From: Psychrobacter sp. JB385 | GTDB taxonomy: Bacteria; Pseudomonadota; Gammaproteobacteria; Pseudomonadales; Moraxellaceae | Length of the DNA: 64,000 nucleotides | Assembly: GCF_900163785.1 (NCBI RefSeq) | Contig: NZ_FUKN01000013.1 | Location: forward strand, 865,578-929,577 | Direction: 5' to 3' | Shown here: one piece after another, positions 19,406 to 28,120 of the stretch | How positions within the stretch are numbered: the first letter of the stretch is position 1 | Layout of the letters: every line of letters starts with the position of its first letter | The notes under the pieces: generated by a model | The model's input: only the letters and a program-made list of their open reading frames with translations | What the model was told of the DNA's origin: nothing | The model's database searches: none | Translations under genes and position numbers: made by a program

Positions 19406-21059
19406 ATTGTAACTTGGCAGACAATGACCACGCCATATCTGCTCGCAGTAACTGTGCCTGTTCTGACTTACCACTACTAAGCGACGACCATTGCGGTTTG
19501 CCTCGTGCTTTTTTCAACTCGCTTGGCAATTTATGCATGGGCCACGGCGTAATTGAGCGATTTGAGTCGTCTGTCTCATCATCGTGAGCTGCTGAGTCAG
19601 ATGACTCAAAGGTATTTGTCTCGCCTTTATACAAAAGCTGTGTCGCATCGGTTGCGGCATGTCCACGGTGGCGTAGGGCAGTGAGTAAGTCTATTGCACG
19701 CGTGGCAAGCAATGTCAGTGTCGCAGGATCAATGTATAAGCGTTTTACGCCAGTAATCTTATCAGCAATACTACTGGTATTAGACAGCAACCCGCCTGCG
19801 ATACCGCCAATCGCTGCGCCCAGTCCTAACGTTGTGCCCAATGCCGCAGCATCAATTCCCAATCCCAACAAAGCACCAGCCGCAGCACCTGATGTGGTAC
19901 GAATGCCATAACTTTTTAGCAGTTCAGGATCGAAAGGATCTTGCTGATACGCTTGCAATTCAAGAGGCGTCGCTGCCACTGCATTGTCATAAAACTTGTA
20001 TAAATTGAGCAAGCTATGCTGCATGGTGCGCTCGCTTTGTCTCACCGCTTCCTGCATTTGCTGCAACACAGGCATTGGGTCGTCATCTTCGTCAATCTCA
20101 CGTACAAAAGCCGCCACATTTAACAAAAAATCTGCAATGATAATATTGGCCTCATCGTACAGTTGCGCCCAATCTTCAGCACGTCGCGCTATCAGTTGCT
20201 CAAGTCGCTCAGAATGAGTGAGCATGGTGGCAAGGTTTTGCCATAAGCGCATCTCATCCTCAAATTCAAACGCTACCGAATCGAATCGTGTTGAGATATG
20301 CAGATTACGTCTTGCCAGCATGGTCTGCCAATCATCAATATTGGCGTCTTGGCTATCCGTAAAGTTAAAGACAGGCATAACAGGTATGGCAGCCCAAGAT
20401 AAAATGGCCAGCTCGTCTTTGTATTTACCCAACACGGGCTCACGGGCATCAACGACATAAATGGCCATATCACTTGCCAGCAATTGCCGAACCACTTTGG
20501 CTTCTTGACTGTAATCATAACTTTGCGAATCATAATGGCGAGCCGCGCCATCATCTGACGCTTGGGCGATATCTGCTGCCAAAAACTGCTGTAAGCGCTC
20601 GATGCCATCACGGCGACTGGCCGTATTGTCTTCTAACCAGTCCATCAATCCTGAAGCATCCTCCAAGCCAGGCGTATCGTACAAGGTTACCAGCACTTCA
20701 CCCGTTTGACTGTCCGTTAGCTGAGCACGCTCAACATGCCGTGTGGTTGCCGCTTCATTTTTGACTTCACCAAAATAAACGTCTCTTAATAAAGTGCGCA
20801 AGATAGAGGTTTTACCTGTGTTGGTGTGACCAACGACCGCCAGCTTTAGGGACTCACCACTCGCGATGGTTTTTTTAAGAGGCATATGACTCGGGTCTGG
20901 CTCTTCACTTGATTCTTGTAGGTTATGTGCGTGTGGTGCTGACTCAGCATTGGTCATAGGCGTGGTCTCATATGCTTTGTCAGCAAAGAGACCTTTTGGT
21001 TTATGATGTTCTCGATTGTCATTGTCGCCATCGAGAGATTTTTTATTGTCATGGTTCAT
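19386..21059 (-). CDS. GTPase with DUF3482 domain
   Basis: A 557-residue protein. A disordered, charged N-terminus of about 65 residues precedes a TRAFAC GTPase domain: G1 GHTNTGKTS at 77-85, G3 DTPG at 128-131, and a G4-like NFTD near 245 rather than the standard NKxD. The C-terminal DUF3482 region holds a Gly/Ala-rich hydrophobic hairpin (near residues 390-430) that may insert in or peel onto the membrane. DUF3482 proteins are known next to DUF2868 proteins, and the DUF2868 gene is indeed upstream here with a hydroxylase between. Its 3' end overlaps the ArsA-like gene. Cellular function is unknown. Confidence 0.85.
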   Translation of the reverse strand: MNHDNKKSLDGDNDNREHHKPKGLFADKAYETTPMTNAESAPHAHNLQESSEEPDPSHMPLKKTIASGESLKLAVVGHTNTGKTSILRTLLRDVYFGEVKNEAATTRHVERAQLTDSQTGEVLVTLYDTPGLEDASGLMDWLEDNTASRRDGIERLQQFLAADIAQASDDGAARHYDSQSYDYSQEAKVVRQLLASDMAIYVVDAREPVLGKYKDELAILSWAAIPVMPVFNFTDSQDANIDDWQTMLARRNLHISTRFDSVAFEFEDEMRLWQNLATMLTHSERLEQLIARRAEDWAQLYDEANIIIADFLLNVAAFVREIDEDDDPMPVLQQMQEAVRQSERTMQHSLLNLYKFYDNAVAATPLELQAYQQDPFDPELLKSYGIRTTSGAAAGALLGLGIDAAALGTTLGLGAAIGGIAGGLLSNTSSIADKITGVKRLYIDPATLTLLATRAIDLLTALRHRGHAATDATQLLYKGETNTFESSDSAAHDDETDDSNRSITPWPMHKLPSELKKARGKPQWSSLSSGKSEQAQLLRADMAWSLSAKLQSNKRAD

Positions 21060-21161
21060 ACGAGAGTCTTATTGTGGTGAGTAGTATTCAAAAAATATAA
21101 AAACATAGTAGCGGTTTATGGTAAATAAGTCAGGCTCGGTATCGGTATTCATACACAATTG

Positions 21162-22148
21162 CTAATGGGTTTTGGACGAGGCCACACTGGGCGGATAAAA
21201 CAGCACTTTAAGTTTTTTCTTGATACCTTTGGCTCGAAAAAACCGTTGCCACATCCGATAAAACACACCAAAAATTAGGCCGATAATATGGTCATGACTG
21301 TCTTCACCAACGGCACCATATTTTACCGGATTATTAATAGTGTCTTCTTCTACATACGTCCCAAACCATCGATCAAAGACAATCAATACTCCGCCATAAT
21401 TTTGGTCAATGTAGTTATCATTAGTGCCATGATGGGCACGATGGTTGGATGGCGTATCAAAAATGTATTCAACCCATTTTGGGAATTTGCCCACTGTTTC
21501 GGTATGAATAAAAAACTGATAAATCAGATCCAACGCATAAAAGAAAAACACCCATACTGGATGCACGCCAAGTATCATCAGCGGCACAAAGAAAACCCAC
21601 CAACCTGTGACTGAATACAAAAGACTTTGGCGCATTGCAGTAGAGAGGTTCATATGGTCATCAGAATGATGCACGACATGGGCTGACCAAAACCAATTGA
21701 CTCGGTGTGAGGCGCGGTGAAACCAGTAATAGCTGAATTCAACCGCGATGAATATGGGAATGGCAGTCAGCAAGGTCACCTCGATGGTAAACAAGCGATA
21801 TTGATATAACCACAAGCAAATAGGCAAGACGATGAGCGCTTGCACAATCAGCTCAAAACCCAAGTAAGAACCGCCTAAGCTAAAGTTGGTCATCGCACGC
21901 TTCCAACCAAAGCTGCTGCTACAACCCCGTTTGGATTGATAAAACCATTCTGCCAAAAACAACAGGAAAAAAGGCCCGCCAGCGAGCGGTAATAACCATT
22001 CTTGCCAATGTGTAGGTAAAACACTGCTTAGCATTGGCTGCCACGAGTCAGGCACTATGGCCAATATATGCTGGTTCAACGTATTTTTATAGTCATCCAA
22101 TATCTGACCGTACTGGCCTAGGGTCATAAGATTGTTATCTGCTGCCAT
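21162..22148 (-). CDS. Sterol desaturase / fatty acid hydroxylase family protein
   Basis: A 328-residue integral membrane di-iron enzyme. The histidine clusters expected of the superfamily are present: H144xxxH148 (HRASH), H157xxHH161 (HVVHH) and H236xxHH240 (HRAHH). Four to five hydrophobic helices flank them. Members hydroxylate or desaturate lipids, carotenoids or ether lipids; the substrate cannot be read here. It lies between the DUF2868 gene upstream and the DUF3482 GTPase gene downstream on the same strand, with about 100-130-base gaps. This suggests a membrane-lipid setting for those two proteins. Confidence 0.85.
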   Translation of the reverse strand: MAADNNLMTLGQYGQILDDYKNTLNQHILAIVPDSWQPMLSSVLPTHWQEWLLPLAGGPFFLLFLAEWFYQSKRGCSSSFGWKRAMTNFSLGGSYLGFELIVQALIVLPICLWLYQYRLFTIEVTLLTAIPIFIAVEFSYYWFHRASHRVNWFWSAHVVHHSDDHMNLSTAMRQSLLYSVTGWWVFFVPLMILGVHPVWVFFFYALDLIYQFFIHTETVGKFPKWVEYIFDTPSNHRAHHGTNDNYIDQNYGGVLIVFDRWFGTYVEEDTINNPVKYGAVGEDSHDHIIGLIFGVFYRMWQRFFRAKGIKKKLKVLFYPPSVASSKTH

Positions 22149-22282
22149 GCTGGACTCCTATCCACTATACCGTCAACCCACTATAAACCTTCCTTGTTAT
22201 TTCAACATCATACTAAACTTATAAATTTGCATGGATAAAAATGGTGCCCTGTCAGTTCTTAGCGTCTATATCACAAAATTGT

Positions 22283-23686
22283 CTACAGGTTACGATCATC
22301 AGCGCTATCACCAGCATGGCTGTCAGAATTTAATAAACCTATTTTTCGAGCAGAAAGGGCGGTTTGCCACTGCTGATAACGCACGTTTTTAGGATTGTCT
22401 GACGATGTATCAGCACCAATAGGACTGCTTCCCAGTAATTGTACGATCAACCCTTCTGTCGCATGACTGGCAATTTGATCGAGTTTACGTAGTGTGCCAC
22501 GGTCAGGTAGCGCGCTTTCATGAATGCCCAATAATACCTGTACTGGATGGCTATCCAGATAAGACGTGAGCCTTGCCATATCATCACGGTCATCGATAAT
22601 GCCAAAATTTTCAACCTCAAACTTATCATTAAAATGAGCGTCTAAACCCAATTGCCACCAATCATCCTGATCTGATGGGTATTCGAGCAAGGCAACCAGT
22701 TTTTTGCCCGCACTGATCGTCGCTGTTGGCGCAATAGGCGCTGGTGCTTCTTTAAAATCATCGGCATCCACCACCTGACGCTGCCAAAAGTGCAAAATCT
22801 TTTGATAATAGGGCAGTTTGATATCCAAGCGCATTTTTTTGCGGCGAAACATGAGGGCACAAAACGACCATGCAATCGCGCGCGGCACGATACCATACAT
22901 CAGCAAGCTACCGACGAGCAAACTTGCCCATTGACGCGCAACAGACAACGGCATCGCTTCTGTCACCAAGCGGCTCTGGACGATAGCAGTGCTGTCTGGA
23001 ACCTCAAACCCCACCATACTTGGCAACCAGCCAAGCACTCGCGTCAAGGTAATTAGCGCCTGATCAGAAAGTAAGGTGGACTCCCAGCTAAAACTATATT
23101 GACGTACAACCAGCAAAAATATAATCGCAAAAAGCATGCCTGTTAACGTGGCGAGCCATAACTGGTGGCTAAACTTGCCCAAATACCAGCGCATACCGCT
23201 GTGATGCAATTGGCGCTCATATAAATCAACAGCGGCGATAGTGACATCATCTTTGCCGCGTATAAGATAACTAGGACTCACAAAATTGGCGAACCAATTT
23301 GAGGATTGTTTGCCCTGATTGATAAGTGCCATTACCAGCCAGCCGACCAGCATCAGCGTATGAAAACCCAGCAAGCAGACCAACACATAAAAGAAATTCA
23401 CCACATTGCTTTGTAACAAGGTGAATAATCCTAAAAAGCCTGAGACACACCACAAGATGCTCATGACAATCATGATGCCTTTGATACGACCATCAATCTT
23501 ACCCAATACCCGCGCCAATGCCCCATTGCCATCAATACGCGCGGCGCGGCGATGCAGCTTTTGGAGCGGTTTGCCATCCTCACGTTGTAGTTTTTCTGTG
23601 ATGAGTAGCGGATCAGTGGCAAAGACGTGTTGCTCCGTCTCAAGCGTGCGTACCAGCTCAGTCAGTTGGTCTTGGGGGGATAGCAT
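22283..23686 (-). CDS. DUF2868 membrane protein
   Basis: A 467-residue protein with an N-terminal cytosolic segment, transmembrane helices near residues 75-125 (pairs flanking LVCLLGFHTLMLVGWLVMAL), further helices near 175-200 and 260-280, and a C-terminal soluble domain with a hydrophobic-strand pattern (LVALLEYPSDQDDWWQ) resembling a nucleotide-hydrolase-like fold without a P-loop. The DUF2868 assignment comes from the overall layout and its pairing with a DUF3482 GTPase gene. It heads a minus-strand run that continues with the hydroxylase and the GTPase. It is divergent from the SDR gene. Function unknown. Confidence 0.75.
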   Translation of the reverse strand: MLSPQDQLTELVRTLETEQHVFATDPLLITEKLQREDGKPLQKLHRRAARIDGNGALARVLGKIDGRIKGIMIVMSILWCVSGFLGLFTLLQSNVVNFFYVLVCLLGFHTLMLVGWLVMALINQGKQSSNWFANFVSPSYLIRGKDDVTIAAVDLYERQLHHSGMRWYLGKFSHQLWLATLTGMLFAIIFLLVVRQYSFSWESTLLSDQALITLTRVLGWLPSMVGFEVPDSTAIVQSRLVTEAMPLSVARQWASLLVGSLLMYGIVPRAIAWSFCALMFRRKKMRLDIKLPYYQKILHFWQRQVVDADDFKEAPAPIAPTATISAGKKLVALLEYPSDQDDWWQLGLDAHFNDKFEVENFGIIDDRDDMARLTSYLDSHPVQVLLGIHESALPDRGTLRKLDQIASHATEGLIVQLLGSSPIGADTSSDNPKNVRYQQWQTALSARKIGLLNSDSHAGDSADDRNL

Positions 23687-23894
23687 AGGTCGGTAACATC
23701 CGTATAAAAACGTTTATTTGGTAGGCAGTTTTTGAATATTGTAGCGTATATATAATTGCGGTTTTATACCTTTTTGTCATGGCAAATTCAGTAAAAATGC
23801 GCCAAAATTAATCATAATAGGACGATATGAATGACCAGTTTTATAAGACGCCATGGACACTCATCACAAAAATAATCAAAAAAAAGGAATTGTT

Positions 23895-24665
23895 ATGACG
23901 GATACAACGACGGACAAAACCTATCTCATCATTGGTGGTACGGGCGGCATTGGCAGGGCCATGGTTGAGCAGCTCATTGACAGTGAAAAAAGCAGCGAGA
24001 CGGATGGGCCTCGCGTTTTTGCGACGTATCATAGAAATGTGCCTGATTTTGATGCAGACAATCTGTATTGGATACCCATGAACATCTGTGACGAGCAAAG
24101 TATCCAGCAAGCCGCTGATGTCATCAAGCAGCAAACCGCGCATATTGATTGGGTGGTTAATTGTGCTGGTTTATTACACACGGACGCGCAGCAACCAGAA
24201 AAAGCGCTACGGCAGATTGAGACGGCGTTTTTTTTACAAAACATGCAGGTGAATGCTTTGGCAAGTTTGCTGATTGCTAAGCATTTCAAGCCGTTCTTAG
24301 CCAACGCTCAGCGTACTACGGACAAACCAGCCATATTTGCAACGATATCGGCACGCGTCGGCAGCATCAGTGATAATCAATTAGGCGGCTGGTACAGCTA
24401 CCGAATGAGCAAGGCGGCGCTCAATATGGGCATGAAAAACCTGAGTATTGAATGGGCAAGATCACTAAAAGACGTGTGCGTCGTTGTCATGCAGCCAGGC
24501 ACGGTCAACACGCAGCTGTCTGCGCCTTTTCAAGGAAACGTGGCTGACAGACACTTGTTCTCGCCAGCCTATAGTGCTGAGTGCTTATTAGAAGTGCTAA
24601 ATGGCATGACCGCCGCGCAATCAGGAAGTTTTGTCGATTGGGCAGGTGAGTCCATACCTTGGTAG
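23895..24665 (+). CDS. SDR-family oxidoreductase (C-factor-like)
   Basis: A 256-residue short-chain dehydrogenase. The nucleotide motif GGTGGIGRA is near residues 13-21, NCAG follows at about 97, and the catalytic pair is in YSYRMSKAALNMG. The start at 23895 is chosen because AGGA sits 7 bases ahead; an in-frame ATG 42 bases earlier would add a Lys/Asn-rich tail with no homology. The long LSIEWARSLKDVCVVVMQPGTV block is typical of the CsgA/C-factor-like group. Substrate unknown. Divergent from the DUF2868 gene and convergent with the acetyltransferase gene. Confidence 0.85.
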   Translation: MTDTTTDKTYLIIGGTGGIGRAMVEQLIDSEKSSETDGPRVFATYHRNVPDFDADNLYWIPMNICDEQSIQQAADVIKQQTAHIDWVVNCAGLLHTDAQQPEKALRQIETAFFLQNMQVNALASLLIAKHFKPFLANAQRTTDKPAIFATISARVGSISDNQLGGWYSYRMSKAALNMGMKNLSIEWARSLKDVCVVVMQPGTVNTQLSAPFQGNVADRHLFSPAYSAECLLEVLNGMTAAQSGSFVDWAGESIPW

Positions 24666-24692
24666 GATTTATGAAGATGAGAGACGTGTCGT

Positions 24693-24720
24693 GGCATACA
24701 GCCCAATTGAGTTGTATGCC
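24693..24720. terminator. Possible hairpin between converging genes
   Basis: Arms GGCATACA and TGTATGCC with a 12-base loop. There is no T-run after it on the plus strand, so it is at best a weak terminator. Confidence 0.35.
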
Positions 24721-24731
24721 TCAATAATAGC

Positions 24732-25373
24732 TTAAATCATAAGATACAGCAGACCCAAAATAAACAACGCTGCCATTATAAACAGCAGGCCGCTCAACAC
24801 TTTGGTCGTGGTATTGGAATTACTTGGTGCGCGCTCTTTTCTCACTTTGGTTTTTTTGGCAACACGCAGCACCATTTTTACGTGTTCAATATTTTCTTCA
24901 AGATACGTATCGCCTTCAGGCACAAAACCCAAAGATTCATAAAAGCTGAGCAAATAGGTCTGAGCGGAGAGAATGATCGGCGTTTTTTTGCCGTATTTTT
25001 TGCGGCAGCAAGCGATGGCTTGAATCATCATTTGACGTGCCAGACCCTCTCCTCGTTGCTCTGCCAATACCAGCACTCGACCAATGGCCGGCATAGGAGT
25101 AGGTGGGTGCGCGGTTTTTATACCAGCAGCATCGACATTGGCGCTGAGGTTGGATTTAAGCTTATTAAATTCAGGCGGAATGATACGGCAATACCCCGCC
25201 AACGCTTGATTCTGATGGGCAATCAGATGCAGACAATCAAAATCGGTATCATCCATGTCTTGATAAACACAGTTTTGTTCGACCACAAACACTTGTGAGC
25301 GCGCTTTTAAAATATGATACAGATCAACTGAGGTCAGCTCATCAAAGGTTTTGATAGAAAATTCATAGGTCAT
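24732..25373 (-). CDS. ElaA-like GNAT acetyltransferase with C-terminal membrane anchor
   Basis: A 213-residue protein if started at the ATG at 25373, where it begins MTYEFSIKTFDEL as ElaA proteins do; a longer frame adds 31 unrelated residues. The ElaA-type GNAT fold spans about residues 1-155, with the CoA-binding pattern RVLVLAEQRGEGLARQMM and the YESLGF helix. Unlike E. coli ElaA (153 residues), it continues into a basic linker and a hydrophobic helix (VLSGLLFIMAALFILGLLYL), which would tether it to the inner membrane. Substrate unknown. It is preceded by the ABC exporter gene on the same strand. Confidence 0.8.
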   Translation of the reverse strand: MTYEFSIKTFDELTSVDLYHILKARSQVFVVEQNCVYQDMDDTDFDCLHLIAHQNQALAGYCRIIPPEFNKLKSNLSANVDAAGIKTAHPPTPMPAIGRVLVLAEQRGEGLARQMMIQAIACCRKKYGKKTPIILSAQTYLLSFYESLGFVPEGDTYLEENIEHVKMVLRVAKKTKVRKERAPSNSNTTTKVLSGLLFIMAALFILGLLYLMI

Positions 25374-25493
25374 AATTAATTGGCTTTTGGCAAATCGGTT
25401 ATTAGATATAAAGTGAGATGAAACGTGGGCGCACATATCGTCAAAATACCGCGCGGTTTCTAACAAATGGCATTATAACGATATATGTGCTTA

Positions 25494-27347
25494 TCAACCA
25501 TGGATAGTTTGGCTGATCTTGTCCAAATTCAAGCTATCAGACATGGCACTAAAGATCTCAAAGTACTTACCACCTTTGGCATAGAGCGCCTCATGCGTGC
25601 CTGTTTCTACCACTTGGCCGTTTTCTATCACCACAAGATCGTCTGCATCGATGATTTGTGCGATGTTGTGCGATACCATAATTACCGTGCGGTCTTTTTT
25701 GATCAGATCGAGGCTTTTTTTAACTTGTTGACTGGCAATGGCGTCAAGACTGGCCGTTGGCTCATCCAAAAACACAATCGGTGGATCTTTTAAAAACATT
25801 CTTGCCAGCGCAATACGCTGCTGTTGACCGCCTGATAGAGATTTTGCGGTACTCTCATAACCCTCTGGCAACTTGACGATTTGCTCATGAATGGACGCTT
25901 TTTTGGCGGCCACAATGATATCTTCTTCGCTTGCCTCAATATTACCATAGCGAATATTTTCACTGATTGTACCCGAGAAAATATGATTGCTTTGCAGTAC
26001 CAGCCCGATATTTTGACGCAGCTCATGGGTATCACACTCCGCCAAATCGCGCCCATCCAACAATATTTTACCTGCATCTGGCTGATAGAACTTCACAAGC
26101 AGACTGATAATGGTGCTTTTGCCAGCACCACTTAATCCGACCAAAGCCGTAATACGATTGGGCTTGATGGTAAAGCTGACATCTTTTAATGCTTGTGTGC
26201 CATTGGGATAGGTAAAATCGACGTTTTGAAGCTCGATATGACCTTTTAGGTCTCGACTTTTTACGCCATCGACATTTTCTACTTGCTTATCATCTTCCAA
26301 AATATCAAAAAACCCTTCGGCATAGGTCAACGCATTATTGATCTGATCATAGATGCGGTGCAGCTGACGAATAGGGGCCGCGACATTTTGAAACAGGAGG
26401 ACATGGAACAAAATCATGCCAATGGTCATCTCACCTTTTAACACAAAATAAGAGGTGAGTAAAATAATAGCCACCACGCCAATTTGTTCGATAAACGTCT
26501 TTATGGCATCGTAAATAAACCCAATACTACGGATACGCAGCTGATTGTCCGTCATGTCTTTTTGAATATTAAAATGCTTTTCCGCTTCTATGGATTCACG
26601 GACGAAAGACTTGACCACACTGATTGAGTTGATGAGTGAGATTACCAGACCACTTTTGGCTTCTCGAAACCCACGCATCTGCCGACGAAACCCTTGTAGG
26701 CGTTTTGCTTGTTTTTGACTGATAAAAAAGTAAATGGGAATAATAAATAAGCCGACCAAACCGATCCAAAAATTGGTCGAGAACATAATAATCAGTGAGA
26801 CAATGGCGCTGGCAAACAGCGGCAGCATATCAATAAAAAAGTTCTGTACCAAAGTGGTCAGGCTACTGACGCCATAGTCAATACGGGTTTGCAGCTTACC
26901 GCTGTCGTTTTCGCTACTGGTATAAAACGACATGCGATACGTCAAAATACGCTCGATGATTTTTTGTGACAAGTCGCGCGACAGATTGATACGAATTTTT
27001 TCACCAAAAAAACGCTGCCCAAATGAGACGAATATCGACAGTATTTCTTTGGTCAATAACACCGCGCTGATAATGGCCAGCATTCGCACGCCAGCGGCCC
27101 AAGGATCAGGCAAGGTAATGATTTCGGTCAAGGTATCGACCGCATAACGCAGTACAAAGGCATTGACCTGCGCGGTAAACGAGCCAAGCACCGTTAATAT
27201 CAAAGTCGCAATGATAAGCATTTTATAAGGCGCAGCAAAAACAGCCAGTTTTTTGAGAATATCCCACAGCAGCGCCCGCCGTTCTTTTTTCTCGACTGGC
27301 GGTTTTTTGTCTAATTGCACACGGCGGGGTTGGGGAGATGTTGGCAT
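25494..27347 (-). CDS. MsbA-type ABC exporter (fused permease and ATPase)
   Basis: A 617-residue half-transporter. Six membrane helices occupy about residues 35-340, and the ATPase domain runs from about 370. Walker A GLSGAGKST is at 404-412, the signature LSGGQQQR near 510, and Walker B FLDEPTASLD follows. It should work as a homodimer exporting lipid, peptide or drug; the sequence does not decide which. An N-terminal cytosolic Pro/Lys-rich tail of 30 residues is present. It is the only gene between the acetyltransferase and the DUF4145 gene on the minus strand, with a 21-base gap to the latter. Confidence 0.88.
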   Translation of the reverse strand: MPTSPQPRRVQLDKKPPVEKKERRALLWDILKKLAVFAAPYKMLIIATLILTVLGSFTAQVNAFVLRYAVDTLTEIITLPDPWAAGVRMLAIISAVLLTKEILSIFVSFGQRFFGEKIRINLSRDLSQKIIERILTYRMSFYTSSENDSGKLQTRIDYGVSSLTTLVQNFFIDMLPLFASAIVSLIIMFSTNFWIGLVGLFIIPIYFFISQKQAKRLQGFRRQMRGFREAKSGLVISLINSISVVKSFVRESIEAEKHFNIQKDMTDNQLRIRSIGFIYDAIKTFIEQIGVVAIILLTSYFVLKGEMTIGMILFHVLLFQNVAAPIRQLHRIYDQINNALTYAEGFFDILEDDKQVENVDGVKSRDLKGHIELQNVDFTYPNGTQALKDVSFTIKPNRITALVGLSGAGKSTIISLLVKFYQPDAGKILLDGRDLAECDTHELRQNIGLVLQSNHIFSGTISENIRYGNIEASEEDIIVAAKKASIHEQIVKLPEGYESTAKSLSGGQQQRIALARMFLKDPPIVFLDEPTASLDAIASQQVKKSLDLIKKDRTVIMVSHNIAQIIDADDLVVIENGQVVETGTHEALYAKGGKYFEIFSAMSDSLNLDKISQTIHG

Positions 27348-27368
27348 TTTTTTATTTTACCAAAGCTA

Positions 27369-28106
27369 TCATTTCTTTGGACCTTTCAAGGTATTTATTT
27401 TATTTGCTAGCATGTTCAGCTCATTATCTTTTGAGCTATATATCTTTAACAGTAAGTCTTCGACTAACTCATAAGCATCCATAGCATCATCAGCGGTTAT
27501 TCTGTCACCAGAATGACTTCCAGCATTCCCCAACCACTTTAGTGCAAAAAACTTAGTTTTTAAGCTCTCATGCTTTTCTGGTAGCTTTTCAATTCTTCTA
27601 TGCAAATTATTTATCTTCTCAACACCTTGGTCTGTAAGGATTTCTTCGATAGAGACTCTTACTAAATTCGCTGCTGCGGAAGGAGCTGTAAAAAATAATT
27701 CAAATGATTTATTTAATAATTTTTTAATATCATCAGGAGTATCTTTTGGAATAGTGATTAAATTGAGGTTTGGATAGAAGAATAAAGGTTTGTAATAAGT
27801 ATAATATTCATCAGGCTGACTAAAATTATCGTAATCAACTGCACGCTCAATACCCACACCTGCATGCCCAGTACAAGCAACAACCTCGCCACATTTATCA
27901 TTAATACATTTAAACATGCAATTAAAAATCATTTGCATGTCCTGAAATTCAGAATATTCCTTACGCTGATATAGCTTGGAATCAACCGTTTCAACCGATT
28001 TCAACGTATCCTTATTTAGTCGTAACAACCCTTTATTACAGCGGGGGCATAAATAGTCGGGCGCTTCTTCTTCAGTGAAGGTATCTGTATACAAATATCT
28101 TTCCAT
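27369..28106 (-). CDS. DUF4145 protein with N-terminal zinc ribbon
   Basis: A 245-residue protein. Cysteines at 20, 23, 63, 67, 72 and 78 suggest a zinc-binding N-terminus (YLCPRCNKGLL and CMFKCINDKCGEVVAC). The C-terminal half, SAAANLVRVSIEEILTDQG through LKWLGNAGSHSGD, is the helical DUF4145 domain, often found in restriction and other defence proteins and alone. It is more AT-rich than its neighbours, which suggests horizontal origin. It begins only 14 bases after prpF and so may be read through from the methylcitrate operon. Function unknown; a stand-alone DUF4145 could bind nucleic acid. Confidence 0.78.
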   Translation of the reverse strand: MERYLYTDTFTEEEAPDYLCPRCNKGLLRLNKDTLKSVETVDSKLYQRKEYSEFQDMQMIFNCMFKCINDKCGEVVACTGHAGVGIERAVDYDNFSQPDEYYTYYKPLFFYPNLNLITIPKDTPDDIKKLLNKSFELFFTAPSAAANLVRVSIEEILTDQGVEKINNLHRRIEKLPEKHESLKTKFFALKWLGNAGSHSGDRITADDAMDAYELVEDLLLKIYSSKDNELNMLANKINTLKGPKK

Positions 28107-28120
28107 TTATTAACCCTTAA

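Noticed and set aside
25485..25793. Plus-strand open frame of 102 codons inside the ABC exporter
   Set aside because: It is antisense to the conserved ATPase domain and shows no family resemblance or ribosome site.
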